Numbered from the stretch's first letter, positions 1-11,969 are shown. The stretch is 64,000 nt of DNA from Alnus glutinosa (GCF_958979055.1 NC_084894.1:4655001-4719000); one strand, 5' to 3'. Notes: generated by a model not told the origin, from the letters alone. Program-made: numbers and translations.

Positions 1-202
1 AAGCAAGAATGGCCAGTCTTCTCATCAGCCCATTTCTTCTGCATAATTAATTATTGAAATAGAAGATAAAAATCAGCTTAATCTCTCTAGTCTCAAATAG
101 AAACGGTGAAGGGCCAAGGTATTATTGTTGGCCTTTCCTTGTACCCCATGAATGGCCCCTTGGTAATGAAGTCTTGCTATTAAAAAAAAGAAAAAGAAAA
201 AG

Positions 203-203
<1 letters not shown>

Positions 204-239
<36 letters not shown>
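204..239. repeat. (TA)n microsatellite
   Basis: An uninterrupted AT dinucleotide run of about 35 bp follows an A/G-rich stretch. Confidence 0.95.
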
Positions 240-241
<2 letters not shown>

Positions 242-469
242 ACCGACCGACCTTCCTTTTGTGCTCTAGGAAAATTTCTCCAGAGTGTGCTTCCTTAAGA
301 TCTGTTGACGCCCTCATCGCCATTTCTTTCTCCAGAGTGTTTGCACTGGATTCTCACTTCTTCAATCTTCCACTTTTGGCGTTTATAACTAGCTTTTTCT
401 CTGGGCAGCCGTTTATATATGCAGTATTCCACACGATTATTTTTTTCCTCGCTCGCCGGGGCTGATACT

Positions 470-620
470 CTGTGGGATCGTGGAAGGTACCGATCGGTAA
501 GATTCCTTCCGTTTTGGTCTTAAATCTGATTCTGAGTTAAATTTCAATCGTCAACTATCATTTTCGATCTAAAACGTGTGGACCAGGTCCGTGTTCTTTG
601 GTTGGCACGCGGTGAACTCT
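470..620. repeat. Duplicated intergenic module, copy A
   Basis: This about 150-bp segment is closely repeated at 1455-1600. Both carry GGGATCGTGGAAGGTAC, then GTAAGATTCCTTCCGTTTT, then GGACCAGGT followed by TTTGGTTGGCA and GCGGTGAACT. Copy A has small insertions relative to copy B. Its function is unknown. Confidence 0.85.
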
Positions 621-690
621 CATTGCCCTCGTTTGCGTTAGTTATTTTTTTTATTGGGTTAAGTACTTTTTGGCTTGGAGGCCAGTTTCA

Positions 691-707
691 GGGTGGTTTG
701 ACCACCC
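691..707. repeat. GGGTGGT hairpin, probable core of an eroded TIR element
   Basis: GGGTGGT, a three-base loop and ACCACCC form a perfect 7-bp stem embedded in T-rich DNA. The same kind of GGTGG-type hairpin sits in the core of the long-TIR elements at 23850 and 56285, so this may be a relic of that group. No arms were recognised here. Confidence 0.4.
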
Positions 708-1317
708 GAGGGGCTAAAATCTATGTTTTTTATTTTATTTTTTTTTAATTTTAACTTTCATTTTATTTTATTTTTTAATTTTTTAATTTTTTTTTCCTTT
801 GATTTTTAGGATAGCCGAACAACTCCCATACGGAAACTCCCTAATGAATTATAAGTTAGATTTTTTAAAAAATAACTGAAATTTTCTTTCAAACTGGCAA
901 TCTTATTTATAATAATTTATTTTTGGGGAAAAATACAAATATCCTTAAACTACTACTAAATTGTCAATGTCTCCTCTCAAACTACCAAAAAATATCAAAG
1001 ATTCATGCATGGGTAGTTTGAAAGGATTACGTGCACTTTTCTTTTATTTTTGCATAAAAAAGAATTTTCCTTTAAAGATATGATATATTGTCATTTCAAA
1101 ACATAATTTTTGACTATTTTTGACCATGTGACAACTTTTACTTTTACTTTTATTTACTTTTTTTTTTTTTTTTATGAGACCCAGTTTTTATTTTTTGTTT
1201 TTTTATAAATTTTTGTTATTTTAAATTTTTTAATAATTTTTTAGTTTTTTTTTTTTTTTTTAATAGATATAACACAAAATCTCATATTTCATTGGATGCT
1301 TCCTATAGAAGTTTCTT

Positions 1318-1455
1318 CTCCCAAGTTTTAGACCAAGTCAACGAGACAGGGCTGATCAAGCCAACAGCGCCGAGCAAGGCATGCCGCGTAGGGCAGGTGG
1401 CTCTGATCATGTCATAGTATAAGGGATAAGAAGACTTTGACTAATCGAAGTTAGG
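1318..1455. repeat. Copy of NLR upstream sequence
   Basis: The segment contains GGCTGATCAAGC, AACAGCGCC, CAAGGCA and CCGCGTAGGGCAGGTGGCT in order. All of these recur just upstream of the first NLR at 3362-3470. Its right part, with AAGAAGACTTTGACT, recurs upstream of the second NLR near 11785. No NLR coding sequence follows it here, so it is a displaced promoter or 5' fragment, probably left by unequal exchange. Confidence 0.8.
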
Positions 1456-1600
1456 ACTTAGTGGGATCGTGGAAGGTACTGATCAGTAAGATTCCTTCCG
1501 TTTTCGTCTTAAATATTTCAATCCTCAACGTTCATATTATAAAACATTAAAACCTGGGGACCAGGTACGTGTTGTTTGGTTGGCATGCGGTGAACTATGA
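1455..1600. repeat. Duplicated intergenic module, copy B
   Basis: Second copy of the module at 470-620. It lies immediately downstream of the displaced NLR upstream sequence, which suggests both pieces moved in the same tandem-duplication history. Confidence 0.85.
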
Positions 1601-2265
1601 TCTTGTCTTTTCTAATAGCCCAAGTATTATTTATGATAAAAAAATAAAATATAAAAAATAAAAAATAAAAATTTAAAATCACATAAGGCTGTAATGTATT
1701 TATCATTTTTTATTTTATACGAGTAATACTATATATTACATTTTATACTACTAAAGTGTGTTAAATAGGCCATTTGATCGAAATATTTTCATAATACCAT
1801 TGTCATGTGTCCGTGGTAGAGCCAGGATTTTGCTTTACGGGGAGCAAGATTAAAAATTAAAATTAAATAAAAATTAATTAAAAATATTAAAATATAACTA
1901 ACGAAATAAATAAACAATTCAACAAAATTTAATTATTATTTAAAACTTATAAGTGTAACTTGCAATTTATTTTGTTTTCCTTCACGAGTTTTCATATTTC
2001 ATAATTGCTAAAGGGTTAAATACTTTTTTTGATACTTGTGAATTAAAAACTCTATTTTTTGGTATATGGGTTTTGGAAAAAAAAGGAAATTGGTACTTCA
2101 GTTTATTTTTCTGTCAAATATTTAACGATCTGCTACGCATCAACTAATAAGGATTGACATGTGACACAATATAAAAAAAAAAAAAAATTAATTTAAAAAT
2201 AAAAATATTAAAAACTTTAAAAAATTAAAAAAAAAAAATTGCCACCTCTTGGCCGGCCTTTAAAA

Positions 2266-2274
<9 letters not shown>

Positions 2275-2296
<22 letters not shown>

Positions 2297-2301
2297 TATA
2301 G
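2275..2301. repeat. (TA)n microsatellite
   Basis: A short AT dinucleotide run after a poly(A) stretch. Confidence 0.9.
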
Positions 2302-3361
2302 GTCACACTAAGGGCCATGGGTGCTTCGGCCAACTTTTTCCTCCATCCTTCGTTCTTTCTCAATCCCTCTTTCTACACGGCTATTCTACTCCTTTACGTT
2401 ATAGTCCAATTAAACACAACAAAAACTTTAATTATCCCCTCCCCTCACTAAAGGATATTTTTTTTAGAGGATTTGAAAAGACATTCTAGTTTGTATTTTC
2501 GCTTTAATTAAATAACGGCTGAAAATCAAATCTAATAGGAAATACGCACAAGAATATATATTTTCAAATAATCTTTTAACATGGAAAAATAATATTTTGC
2601 CACTCAAATATACAACTATTTATTTTTTTTTTTATTTTTGAGGAAAAATATACAACTATTGATTTTTTTTTATTTAAAAAAATAAAAAATAAAAAACACA
2701 AAACCAAATCACAACCCATTTACATGATTTTGTAATTTTTTGTTTAATAAAAAAAAGTTAATATTTATTTTAAAATAAACGAGAACTCTTAGGAAAATTG
2801 AATTTCGATTAAAAAAAAAAATACAAATTTGGACATTAAAACAAACAATTACATCACCATCACCGTAGAGGGACAAACCCCCATATCGTATCGTCTTCAA
2901 GATTGAAGGTATACAAACGGAGTTCACGAAGGCTGAATAAAGAGAAGAAGTTAACTACCCTTTTGTTTTATTCTTTGTTATATTTAGTTAAAAATAAACT
3001 GTCACATTTAAGAATTTTTTTTACTGGGATAACTATATATATATATATGAGCTCTTTGAAGATATCCCAAGAAAAAAATAAAATAAAATAAAAATCCTCT
3101 TTGAAGATGTGACTTTCTAGAATTTAAAGACCCCATATTTCCTCAAAAGAGGACCCAAGAGACCGGGTAGCAAAAGAAAAAAATATAAAAGAAGGCAAGT
3201 GGGGCGGGAGGGAACGCGTCTTGGTACAGCGAAGAACGCGGCATTGGGACTGGAAAAACAGTGGGCGTGCAACAGGACTCCCATCCTCATCTATAATTAA
3301 CTCATCACATTGGGTCTTTGGAGGTCCGATAAATTTAATTTAAAAAAGAAATATGCCAATT

Positions 3362-3470
3362 TTTAGTCCAAGTCTACGAGTCAAGGCTGATCAAGCAAAC
3401 AGCGCCCACCAAGGCACGCCGCGTAGGGCAGGTGGCTGATCGTGTCATGCCATTAGTTGGCTTTGTTGTG
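3362..3470. promoter_or_regulatory. Upstream module of NLR 1 (conserved between copies)
   Basis: About 110 bp shared with 1318-1455 and lying 160-270 bp before the NLR start codon. It is followed by TTTGTTGTGG, GGCAGTTCCTCGTCTC and CTTCTGTT. These words are also found at 11827-11880 before the second NLR. Conservation only at NLR 5' ends suggests promoter or leader sequence. No named cis-element is claimed. Confidence 0.5.
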
Positions 3471-3632
3471 GCAGTTCCTCGTCTCTTCTGTTGAATCTTC
3501 TCCGTTCAGATATAATTCATAAATAAAAGGAACAGCAGGAAACAAAGTACGTAACTCATCCTGCAGTAATCCTCACTGAACCAACACAAATATTTGCATT
3601 TCTTCTTCCTTGGTTTCATCAAAAACACATAT

Positions 3633-6600
3633 ATGGCGAACCCCTTATCAATCGTGACAAAACCTATTCTGGATGAGATCATTAAGACTACTTCCGACTT
3701 GATCAAGGAGACGTATTCTTCGGTCCGTGGCGTGAAGGAAGATGTAAAGAACCTCTCAAGTACGCTCAGTACCATCAAAGCTGTGCTTGAGGATGCGGAG
3801 AACAAGCAAGAGAACAACCCACAACTGAAAGATTGGCTCGGAAAGCTCAAGGAGGCAGCTTTTGATGCTGAGGACATACTGGAAACGTTTGCAACTGAAG
3901 CTTATCAGTGGAATAAGCAGCAGAGTGCGGTACGTAACCCCCTACCTTCTTTTGGTAAAGCATCCTCTAAATATGATACTGCACAGAAGATCAAAGATAT
4001 TTCAAAAAGATTTGATGTAATTGCGGAAGAAAAAAACAAATTCCATCTCGCCATCCAAGTTAATGGTGGGAGGACTGAGACCCCAATCTACACTGGCTTT
4101 TTTGTGGATAAGTCTGATGTAGTTGGCAGGGAAGCTGATAAAGAAAGCATAACACATATGATGCTATCGAATGAATTCGATAAAGAAGGCGACGTTTCTG
4201 TGATTCCAATCATAGGGATGGGAGGCCTGGGCAAAACAACTCTTGCTCAACTTGTCTTCAACGACGAGACGGTAAGTGACCATTTCGAATCAAGAATGTG
4301 GGTCTGCGTTACAGCTGAGTTTGACTCCACAAGGATTCTTAAAGAAATGATACAATTTCATTCTAAGATGAAATTGGATGACAGCTCCATAAGCATCCTA
4401 CAGGGTCGGCTTCTGGAATTCATAAGAGGACAACGTTTCTTACTTGTTCTAGATGATGTCTGGACTGAGGATATCTCAAAATGGGATTTCCTGAAGGGTC
4501 TCTTGAAACAAGGGGCAAAGGGAAGCAGAGTTTTGGTAACCAGTCGGAGTAGCAAGGTTGGGGAAATTACAGGCACTCAGCCTTCCTATAGTTTGCAATA
4601 TTTGCCTGAAGACGAATGCTGGTCCTTATTTGCAAAGATTGCATTTGGGAATATTGGCACTTCTTTATCCAGCGAAACACGGAAAGACTTGGAAGATATT
4701 GGTAGAGAAATCGTTAGAAAGTGCCAAGGTCTCCCATTGGCTGTCAAGGCAATGGGAGGTATCCTGCGCAGCCACATTGATGTAAGCAAATGGCAGCAAA
4801 TTCAAAGAAGTGAAATATGGGAGATAGAAGACCAGGACCCTGCAGCTGACAGGCTAAAAGTTATGGCTCTTCTAAAATTGAGCTATGACCACCTACCTGC
4901 TTATCTAAAGCGTTGTTTTGAGTACTGCTCCTTATTTCCCAAATCCCATGCGTTCTATAAGGAAGAGTTGGTCAAACTCTGGATAGCGCAAGGTTTTGTA
5001 CAATCCAGGGGACGGGATACGATGGAGGAGGCTGGAATTGCATATTTCAGTGAGCTTTTTATAAGGTCCTTCTTTCAATCTTCAACCATTGACAACAAGG
5101 AGATATTCAGCATGCACGATCTTATCCATGACTTGGCTCAATCAATTTCAACCCCCAATTGCTGCCAGGTGAAGGGCAACGAGTTATACAGTTTCTCTGA
5201 ACAATCTCGTCACGTGTCCTTGCTCGGTAAAGATGTCGAGCAGCCCATGTTGGAGATTGTCAATAATGCTAAGAAGCTGCGCACACTTCTACTGCCTAGT
5301 GGCCACTTGAAAATCTTTGGTCAAGCCCTTGACAAAGTGTTTCGTACGTTGCATTTCATACGCGGGTTGGATCTTAGTTCAAGCCAGATCTCGAAATTGC
5401 CCGACTCAATCGAAGAGTTGAAGCTGTTGCGCTACCTTGACCTCTCTAAAACAGACATCAGTGTCCTCCCCAACTCAATTTGCAATCTCTTCAATTTGCA
5501 AACATTGAAACTCTTGGGGTGCGCTTGGCTTTCTGCTTTGCCCAAGGACTTGGGGAATTTGGTTAATCTTCGACATCTTGAGCTCGATGATATGTTCTGG
5601 TTCAAGCTCTCCATGTTGCCACCAAATATGGGGAACTTAACCAGGCTGCACAATTTGCCCATATTTCAGGTTGGCCAGGAGGTTAATGGATATGGAATTA
5701 AACAATTGGACAAAATGGGGCATCTTTCAGGAACATTGCACATCTCAAAGCTAGAGAAGGCAGTTAATGCAGGAGACGCCAAGTTGAATGAGAAGAAGAG
5801 CCTTGACAAGTTGGTGTTTGAATGGAGTGACAGAGTTGTCAATACACAAGATGAAGCAACTGAAAACAGTCTACTCGAAGATCTACAACCTCACTCAAAC
5901 ATCAGAGAGCTCGAAATTATACGTTATAGAGGCAATGAATTTCCTGCTTGGATGAAAGAAGGGCGGCTCCAAAATTTAGTCAGTCTTACCTTGAATGGCT
6001 GCATCAAATGCAAAACCCTCACTCTAGGCCAGTTACCCAAGCTTCGAGGGCTCTACATTAAAGGTATGCAGGAGTTAGAGAAATGGACGGAGGTTGAAGA
6101 ATGCCATTCTCTTTGCTCGCTAAAGCTTAGTAATTGTCCAGAGCTAAGGGAGTTGCCTAGCATCTTTCCAAATTTACAAGTCTTGAAGATCAAGAGCTGT
6201 AATTCCTTGAGGGCTCTTCCAGTGACCCCATTTTTGCATTTTCTAATACTCATTGACAATCTTATTCTGGAGGATTGGAATGAAGTAATGCTGCTGCTGC
6301 AAGCTGTTAATGATCAAGGCCAACATGAAATCAGGCGCCGTCTCCCTTTCATTGATTTGTTAGAACTGAAAGTAATAGGCTGCCCCAAGCTGCAGGCACT
6401 GCCAGAGATCTTCGCTCCACAAAAGCTGGTGATCAGTCGATGTGAGTTGCTGACTACTCTCCCACCACCACCCCACGCTGTACGTCTTCAGCATTTAGCA
6501 CTGGATGGATGTCATGATGGAGCATTAGTGAGGGCAATACCAGATACCAGCTCCCTATACTCGTTGGTTGTTTCCAGCATCTCAAACATATCCTCACTTC

Positions 6601-7242
6601 CGAAATGGCCCCAACTTCCCGGGCTCAAGGCGTTGTTCATTCATGATTGCAAAGATCTGATGTCCTTGTCCAACGGAGAAGAAGGGTCGTCACTGCGAAC
6701 CTTGACCTCTCTCAACCTACTTTCCATCCGGAATTGTCAAACGCTCGAGACACTAAATGAGGATCTACCCACTTCACTGGAGTGTTTGAGTATCGCATCA
6801 TGCCCCCTTCTGAAGTCATTTTCACTGGAGAACCTCCCTTCACTCAAGGACCTTTACATGGAGGATTGCCCTATGCTCCAGTCATTGCCCGAGGATGGGC
6901 TTCCAAGCTCTCTTAAACACTTGCAAATCAAAACATGTCCCCTGTTAACTGAGCGATGCCAAAGGGAGGGTGGAGGAGGTCCAGATTGGCTGAAAATTGC
7001 GGAGATTCCTGACCTGGAGATTGATTCACATATAGTCGACGTCCCCTCAACATCAGTACCAAACCGCCACCGGCCAGTTTGGTATCGTCATTTTGTATGC
7101 TGTAGAGGTTAGTACTTAATTTTCTAATGCTTCTAACAAGAACATCTTAATGCCTCTCAAAATTATATAACAATGATAATTTTCATTTGTTGCAGGAATT
7201 GACACTAATGATATAGCCGGGGCAAACGAACGACCAAATTAA
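3633..7242 (+). CDS. CC-NBS-LRR (CNL) disease resistance protein, RGA/R13-like
   Basis: This is an intracellular immune receptor of the coiled-coil NLR class. Translation most likely starts at ATG 3633 (MANPLSIVTKP...), the first ATG in the frame. The order is a Rx-type coiled-coil N-terminus with DAEDILETF (EDVID region), P-loop GMGGLGKTT at about residues 195-203, RNBS-A FESRMWVCV, kinase-2 FLLVLDDVW, RNBS-B GSRVLVTSRS, GLPL in CQGLPLAVKAMGG, RNBS-D CFEYCSLFPKS, MHD at about residue 494, then leucine-rich repeats to the C-terminus. The main exon reads to a stop at 7110-7112, but a donor (GTTAGT at 7108) and an acceptor (TTGCAG ending 7195) add a 15-residue tail ending at 7242, giving about 1173 aa. 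All key NB-ARC motifs are intact. It is a tandem paralogue of the gene starting at 11970. The ligand or pathogen recognised cannot be inferred. Confidence 0.93.
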
Positions 7243-8256
7243 TTCTCTTCATTTAATGCAAAGGCAAAAAGGTACGTATAAAATACATATAATTATCTCT
7301 TTTCCTGACTTTTGCACTTGCTGTGTATAACTGTGTGTTTGCTGCTTCAAAATGTATGCAGGACTAAATTCAAAAGTGAAGACGCTAGGTTGGTGGTGCC
7401 AGCAAAACCATCAGGTGAAATTATGCTATCCATGGTGAAAAGATTAAGAAACTGCAGCTCTGAATATTGGAAATTAAATCAAGTTTATTGGTGTACTTGT
7501 TTTAGTTGCTTTCTAATTAGGAGTTATTGGGTTCTAGTTTGGGTTTTTTTTCTTCTTCTTCTTTTTGATCAATGTATGTAGTTGCATGGTTTAATGTGGG
7601 TGTTAAGCACTTGTTGAGGGTTTTAATGTGGGAGAATTTGAGGCTGACTGGCTGTGATCTTGCCTCCATCATACCACAAATAAAGTGTCTTATGGGATTG
7701 AATAAAAATTTCATTTTTTATGTAACTATTCCACGGTGAATTGTGTTGGTTTTGTAAAAAGAATGTTTCTAATCCCTATGAAATATTAGCTATCAAGAAA
7801 CTGAAATGGGAATTTATAATATCTGAAGCTCAGAAACTTCTTCTTCCAAATTGAAATATCCAGCGTAATTACTACTATAACCCAACATGATTGTTTATAT
7901 AATGCTATGTTTGTTTCGACGCAAAATGTTTTTCGTCATAAAATATTTTTAACGAAATCATTTTTTAGGAAAATTATTTTTTCTGAAAATATTTTTCAGC
8001 GTTTGACTCGTACGAAAAAATCACCATATGCATAAAGCGGAATCCAGCGAACCAGATTCAGGCCAAACTGGTCGGAATATGACCAGTACGGGCAAAAAAT
8101 TCAAAAAAGAAAGATGTCTTTGAATTGTTTGTAAAGAAAAATATCTTTGAATTTTTCAACCATGGATTTGAATTGGGTAAAGAAAATGAGAACATCAGAT
8201 TTTTGAGTTAGAGGGAAAAGCCAAAAGTACATGCCGAAGTCATATGCCGAAGTCAT

Positions 8257-8475
8257 CTACAATACATAGGAAATATTGTTTATTATTAGAAGATTAAAGA
8301 GGAGCAGGGCCCATACATCAAGAAATAAATGATTTAGAGGATCATTGGAAACAGACACAGATGCACCAAAATGAACTTTGTGCAATTTTCCTTGATGATC
8401 ACAGGTAGGATAGAGTTGAATAGACTTCTGAGTTATCACAGGAAGACAATGCTTGGACAAAAGATGACGGACCAA
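8257..8475 (-). mobile_element. Copia-type retrotransposon fragment (GAG pre-integrase region)
   Basis: Read on the minus strand, the frame resembles the zinc-binding pre-integrase segment of copia polyproteins. It has a leading HLLSKHCLP, a degenerate CxxC-type site (CDHQGKLHKVHF, second Cys lost) and then SNDPLNHLFLDVW, matching the family's usual pattern before the integrase core. Only about 70 residues are recognisable, no LTR was found nearby and the key cysteine is gone, so this is a dead fragment. Confidence 0.6.
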
Positions 8476-8582
8476 CAGAGGAGCAGGATGCTCGGGACGA
8501 TTGTGCCATTAATCTATGGATACTCTCTCACCAATGAAGGCAATGCGGGCAGATTGGAGGGGAGAGCTTTGCAAATTAGGGG

Positions 8583-8685
8583 GGCCAAAACTAAAAAATA
8601 AAAAATAAAAAAATTAGGGAACACCTTGAGCCTTGGTGAGGCCAGGCCCCCCCAAGGCCTAAGGTGGCTCCGCCCCTGGCCACAG
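8583..8685 (-). repeat. Dispersed repeat with GGGGCGGAGCC end
   Basis: The minus strand begins AGGGGCGGAGCCACC and contains runs of G and GGCCTGGCC. A sister copy lies on the plus strand at 16692-16856 with the same head and the same G-rich tail. It is probably a fragment of a non-autonomous transposon; the class is uncertain. Confidence 0.55.
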
Positions 8686-9485
8686 GTACAAGCTAACGCA
8701 TAGAAGTGTTCTCACAATCTTTTCAGGATTTAGAGTAATTGTTATAAGTTGTTGTGCACGTACATCATTTTTAATCAAAGTATTGAAAGAATGATGACTC
8801 ACGTAGTCCGTTCGGCATATGACACTACCTTACACTTACACCAACATATCAACTAAAAGCACTTCCTATTTATCATAATCAAGATAGATCGTTAAGGTTG
8901 ACATGTTGTAGTTTAGATGGATTTTTCAGTTCCATTTATGACTACGAAAATCTATTATAAATTACAAGGACCTATGACTATGATGTTCTATGTGATAATC
9001 GCATTACTCACACCTTCGTCAAATACTCAAATACAATGTAACTTAGGGACCTTACATGTATATCTTATGAAATATTCAAATATATATGTATATGTAAAGC
9101 AATAATATATATGTCCAATGTTCAATATTATACAATTTCTAGAAAAGTAACATTAATGCAATTGAAGTTTTAGACATCAGTCTCAACAATACCCATGTAC
9201 CAATATGTTCTCATAGAGAGAGAAGAAATGAAGGTTGTGAGAACAATTTTGTCCTACTGAGACCACATGGAGTAGGGGGTTGACAACGATGGCAGCAGAT
9301 GTGGTCGTACTTCTGGGTGAAACAGGAAACTGGGGTGGTGGGGAAGTATCACCAATGACATAGCCATAAAGATTTTGAATTTAGATCCTGTTCCAAAGAT
9401 TTTGGCCTTCTAAGAAAGGGACAATGATAGTGCACCATAGCTGTCATGAGTGAGTTTGTAGAGAAGGTGGGGAGGCTTGGGAAGT

Positions 9486-9509
9486 GGGGGGGGGGGGGGG
9501 GGGGGGGGG
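9486..9509. repeat. Poly(G) tract
   Basis: An uninterrupted run of about 24 G residues just before the hAT-like element. Its length should be treated as approximate because homopolymers are error-prone. Confidence 0.85.
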
Positions 9510-9524
9510 CGCTAAGGTGAAGGA

Positions 9525-10004
9525 TAGGGGTGGGTATTGGTTTGGTAAGCGGTTAAGTCAGTTAATTTACCGACTTCGTTTCGACAAACTATATTTTCGA
9601 AAATATAGGTTAAGTCGGTTAATAGGCAGTCAATTAAATCGGTTAAATCGGTTAATATGGGTAATGAAATGACTCGTTTTTTATTTTGTTAAAGGAAAAA
9701 AAAAAAAAAAAAAGGGATCAAATGTTTCGTTCTTACTAAAACGACGTCGTTTCGTGTTTTATGTAAGTTCGGAAAAAAAAGAAGATCAAACGTTTTGTTC
9801 TTACTAAAACAGTAAAACGACGTCGTTTCATTTTATGTCGGTTTGGTTAATCGATCGGTTAAAAGGCAGTTCGATTCGGTAAGCTGGTTAAAATTTTAAC
9901 CAAACCGACTACCGAACTGATCTGACTTTCGGAACAAAATTTTATACTGGCTACTGAACTGAAATTAGTCAGTAGGCGGTAGTCAGATAATTTGCCCACC
10001 CCTA
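9525..10004. mobile_element. hAT-like non-autonomous short transposon (about 480 bp)
   Basis: The left end reads TAGGGGTGGG and the right end CCCACCCCTA, a perfect 10-bp terminal inverted repeat of the type common in plant hAT elements. The interior carries two copies of the palindrome AAACGACGTCGTTT (about 9740 and 9816) and many CGGTTAA/GGTTAA words. No transposase frame is present. Flanks share GAAGGA on both sides, one base out of register, so an 8-bp target duplication is suggested but not clean. Confidence 0.7.
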
Positions 10005-11039
10005 AGAAGGAAGGAGGGCAGAAAAAGGAGACGTTTGTCTTTTAGGCTCTAATAGCATATAACGAGACAGAAAAATTATGTTTGCTATCACACTGAGGAC
10101 TCGTTCCTCTGTTCCATTTATGATAGAAGCATTACAGACTACAAGAAAATAAAGCAAACTAACAAGTACAAGCTGAAAAGAAATACAAACAAGAAGCGTG
10201 TAAAGGAGAAAAGCAACAAATACAATCTAGAATAAAATACAAGCAGGAAACGTGTTCTGTATAGGAGACAAGGGAAACAAGTAAGTTTAGAGAGAACATG
10301 GTATGGTGTCTGCAGCTTTAACTTGTTTAGTAGCTGAATCTGAGTTAGTTGATGTAATAGCACAGGCATCAACAGAGCTCCAAACCAGCTTGAGAATCGA
10401 AACAGAGAGAAAAGAGCAACCCAAACAAAACTACCAGGCTAAACCAGAACAGAGAAAGAAATACTCCAAATTTCACAAAGAGACTTGTTCAACTCAGTAT
10501 CTTTATACTTTCCTTTCCACAGCATCCTGGATCTCACCTCCCAATAAATCCTTTGCACTAATTTAACCTCCGAAACCAAAGGATTTCCAAATTTCACATC
10601 ACACTTTATTGAGATAAAAGTTTCAAAGAACTCAAGAGACAATAGTTACAAGCATTCAAGAGACAAGAGTTACAAAATAATAATTAAATTTATTATTGTT
10701 AATGTAGAAGTAAAAGAGACTTGTAATGTTTAGGCTCTTTCTCTATAAAACTCTACAATCAAATGAATCAATAAAAGATGTAGCCAACAAAAAACGTTGA
10801 CGTGCAGGTGCAGGCCATATACCGAACTACCTTAATTCTCTCTTTTATTTTCATCTCTTTCCTAAATGATGTGATCTTACACACCTTAATCTCCAAATGT
10901 GATATTTACAAAGGACAGCTATGTGGCTTTTTACTTGCCAATCTTTAATGCCCGTAGTGAATATCCTCCCACACATCAGGAACATTCAAACCGCTGCATC
11001 TATGGATATATAACAGCCCTCCATACCCTTTTACAGAAA

Positions 11040-11240
11040 CAAAAGCCGAAAAAGAGGAAGTTTCACTCTAAATCTTTTTGGAATAACCTTGCTCTTATGT
11101 GGAGTATCATATTGAGAGGATGCAATTTGAACCGCACTCTGCCTCTTTTTCCAATGATGAGCTTCGATCTCCTGCAAAAGTTTCCCGTTCGTCTTCAGCA
11201 ATGTCAAAAGTTGCCTCCTTCCTTGGGCTTCTTCTCCATA
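11040..11240 (-). pseudogene. Antisense relic of an NLR coiled-coil region
   Basis: On the minus strand this stretch matches the end of the CC domain of the two NLRs. It has a WKKRQSAV segment and then SSQYDTPHKSK, corresponding to RKKRQSAV and SSKYDTANKIK in the second NLR. The upstream part also aligns at DNA level (CAAGGAAGGAGGCA, GAAACTTTTGCAGGAGATCGAAGC) but with frameshifts. Neither the P-loop nor an N-terminus is present. It is a dead fragment in inverted orientation between the two sense NLRs. Confidence 0.75.
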
Positions 11241-11697
11241 ATTAAAAAAGTCGAAAGTAATCTTTATGTTCTCAACTTTAGTCAAGTCTAGAACGTTGTT
11301 ATATTATAAGCCACAACCGGCGGCCTCAAACATTTTAAGATGGGGAAAAATTGCATCATTGTTTCTCTAATATACGTATCAAAGTGAATTTAGAGGTGTA
11401 TGTATTTGGTTTGATTTATTAATAGTTTATTAGAGTTAAATTTCGTTAAAAAATTTGACAAATTTTGTTAGGTATCACGTTAGTGCCAATAAAATTATGA
11501 GACGTGACATTCTTAATAAAAAAATATAAAAAACTAAATAATTTTTTTTTAAAAAAAAAAAAAGAAAAAAAAAAAAGAAATGAAAAGGCAGCCACCCCTT
11601 TTCTTTTTTTTTTCTTTTTTTTTTTTTATCTAATAAAAAAAATACATCAAACCATTATAGAAAATATTATATATATATATTGTAAAATATTCAAATC

Positions 11698-11728
<31 letters not shown>

Positions 11729-11784
11729 AGAAGAAAAGACTTTACTAAGAAGACTTTGACTGGTTTTTTTTTTTTTTTTTTTGG
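11241..11784. other. Low-complexity A/T-rich spacer
   Basis: Mostly poly(A) and poly(T) runs, with a short TA run near 11670. Nothing gene-like is seen. Confidence 0.75.
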
Positions 11785-11880
11785 TATAAGAAGACTTTGA
11801 CTGAAGTTGGGACGGGGAAACTTCGTTGGTTTTGTTGTGGGGCACACTCAGGGGCAGTTCCTCGTCTCCTTCTGTTCATT
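11785..11880. promoter_or_regulatory. Upstream module of NLR 2
   Basis: It carries AAGAAGACTTTGACTGAAGTT, shared in degenerate form with 1425-1455, and then GGTTTTGTTGTGG, GGCAGTTCCTCGTCTC and CTTCTGTT, shared with the region before NLR 1. It is probably the shared 5' leader or core promoter of the pair. Confidence 0.5.
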
Positions 11881-11969
11881 CTTCTACAGATAGAAAATTC
11901 ATCCTGTAATCCTTACTCAGCTCAATACTTTTGCATTTCTTCTTCCTTGGTGCCATCAAAGAGCCATAT

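Larger units (their letters stand above)
1..3632. other. AT-rich intergenic region upstream of the NLR cluster
   Basis: No convincing gene is visible; open frames are short and low in complexity. The stretch holds poly(A/T) runs, two TA microsatellites and several partial mobile-element ends. Examples are a fragment near 940-1030 with alternating anti-parallel words, and one near 1995-2165 that begins with the same AGGGTTAAAT-like word as the long-TIR element at 33037. It also holds duplicated copies of NLR upstream sequence, listed separately. Confidence 0.7.
7243..11039. other. Spacer between NLRs, transposon debris
   Basis: No intact gene was recognised. Visible pieces are a copia-type fragment near 8257-8475, a GGGGCGGAGCC-ended repeat near 8583-8685, a poly(G) tract, a hAT-like short element at 9525-10004, and an AT-rich patch at 7905-8030 rich in GACGCAAAATGTTTTTCGTC-type words typical of short TIR elements. 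The rest, including 10020-10900, shows nothing I can name. Confidence 0.65.

Noticed and set aside
259..465. 68-codon open frame near the start of the window
   Set aside because: It begins at a non-ATG codon, has no recognisable domain and no conserved context; likely chance.
10899..11291. 130-codon plus-strand frame
   Set aside because: It overlaps the minus-strand NLR relic, which explains part of the openness; the plus-strand translation shows no recognisable features.
11504..11847. Lys/Phe-rich frames on both strands
   Set aside because: They are translations of poly(A) and poly(T) tracts.
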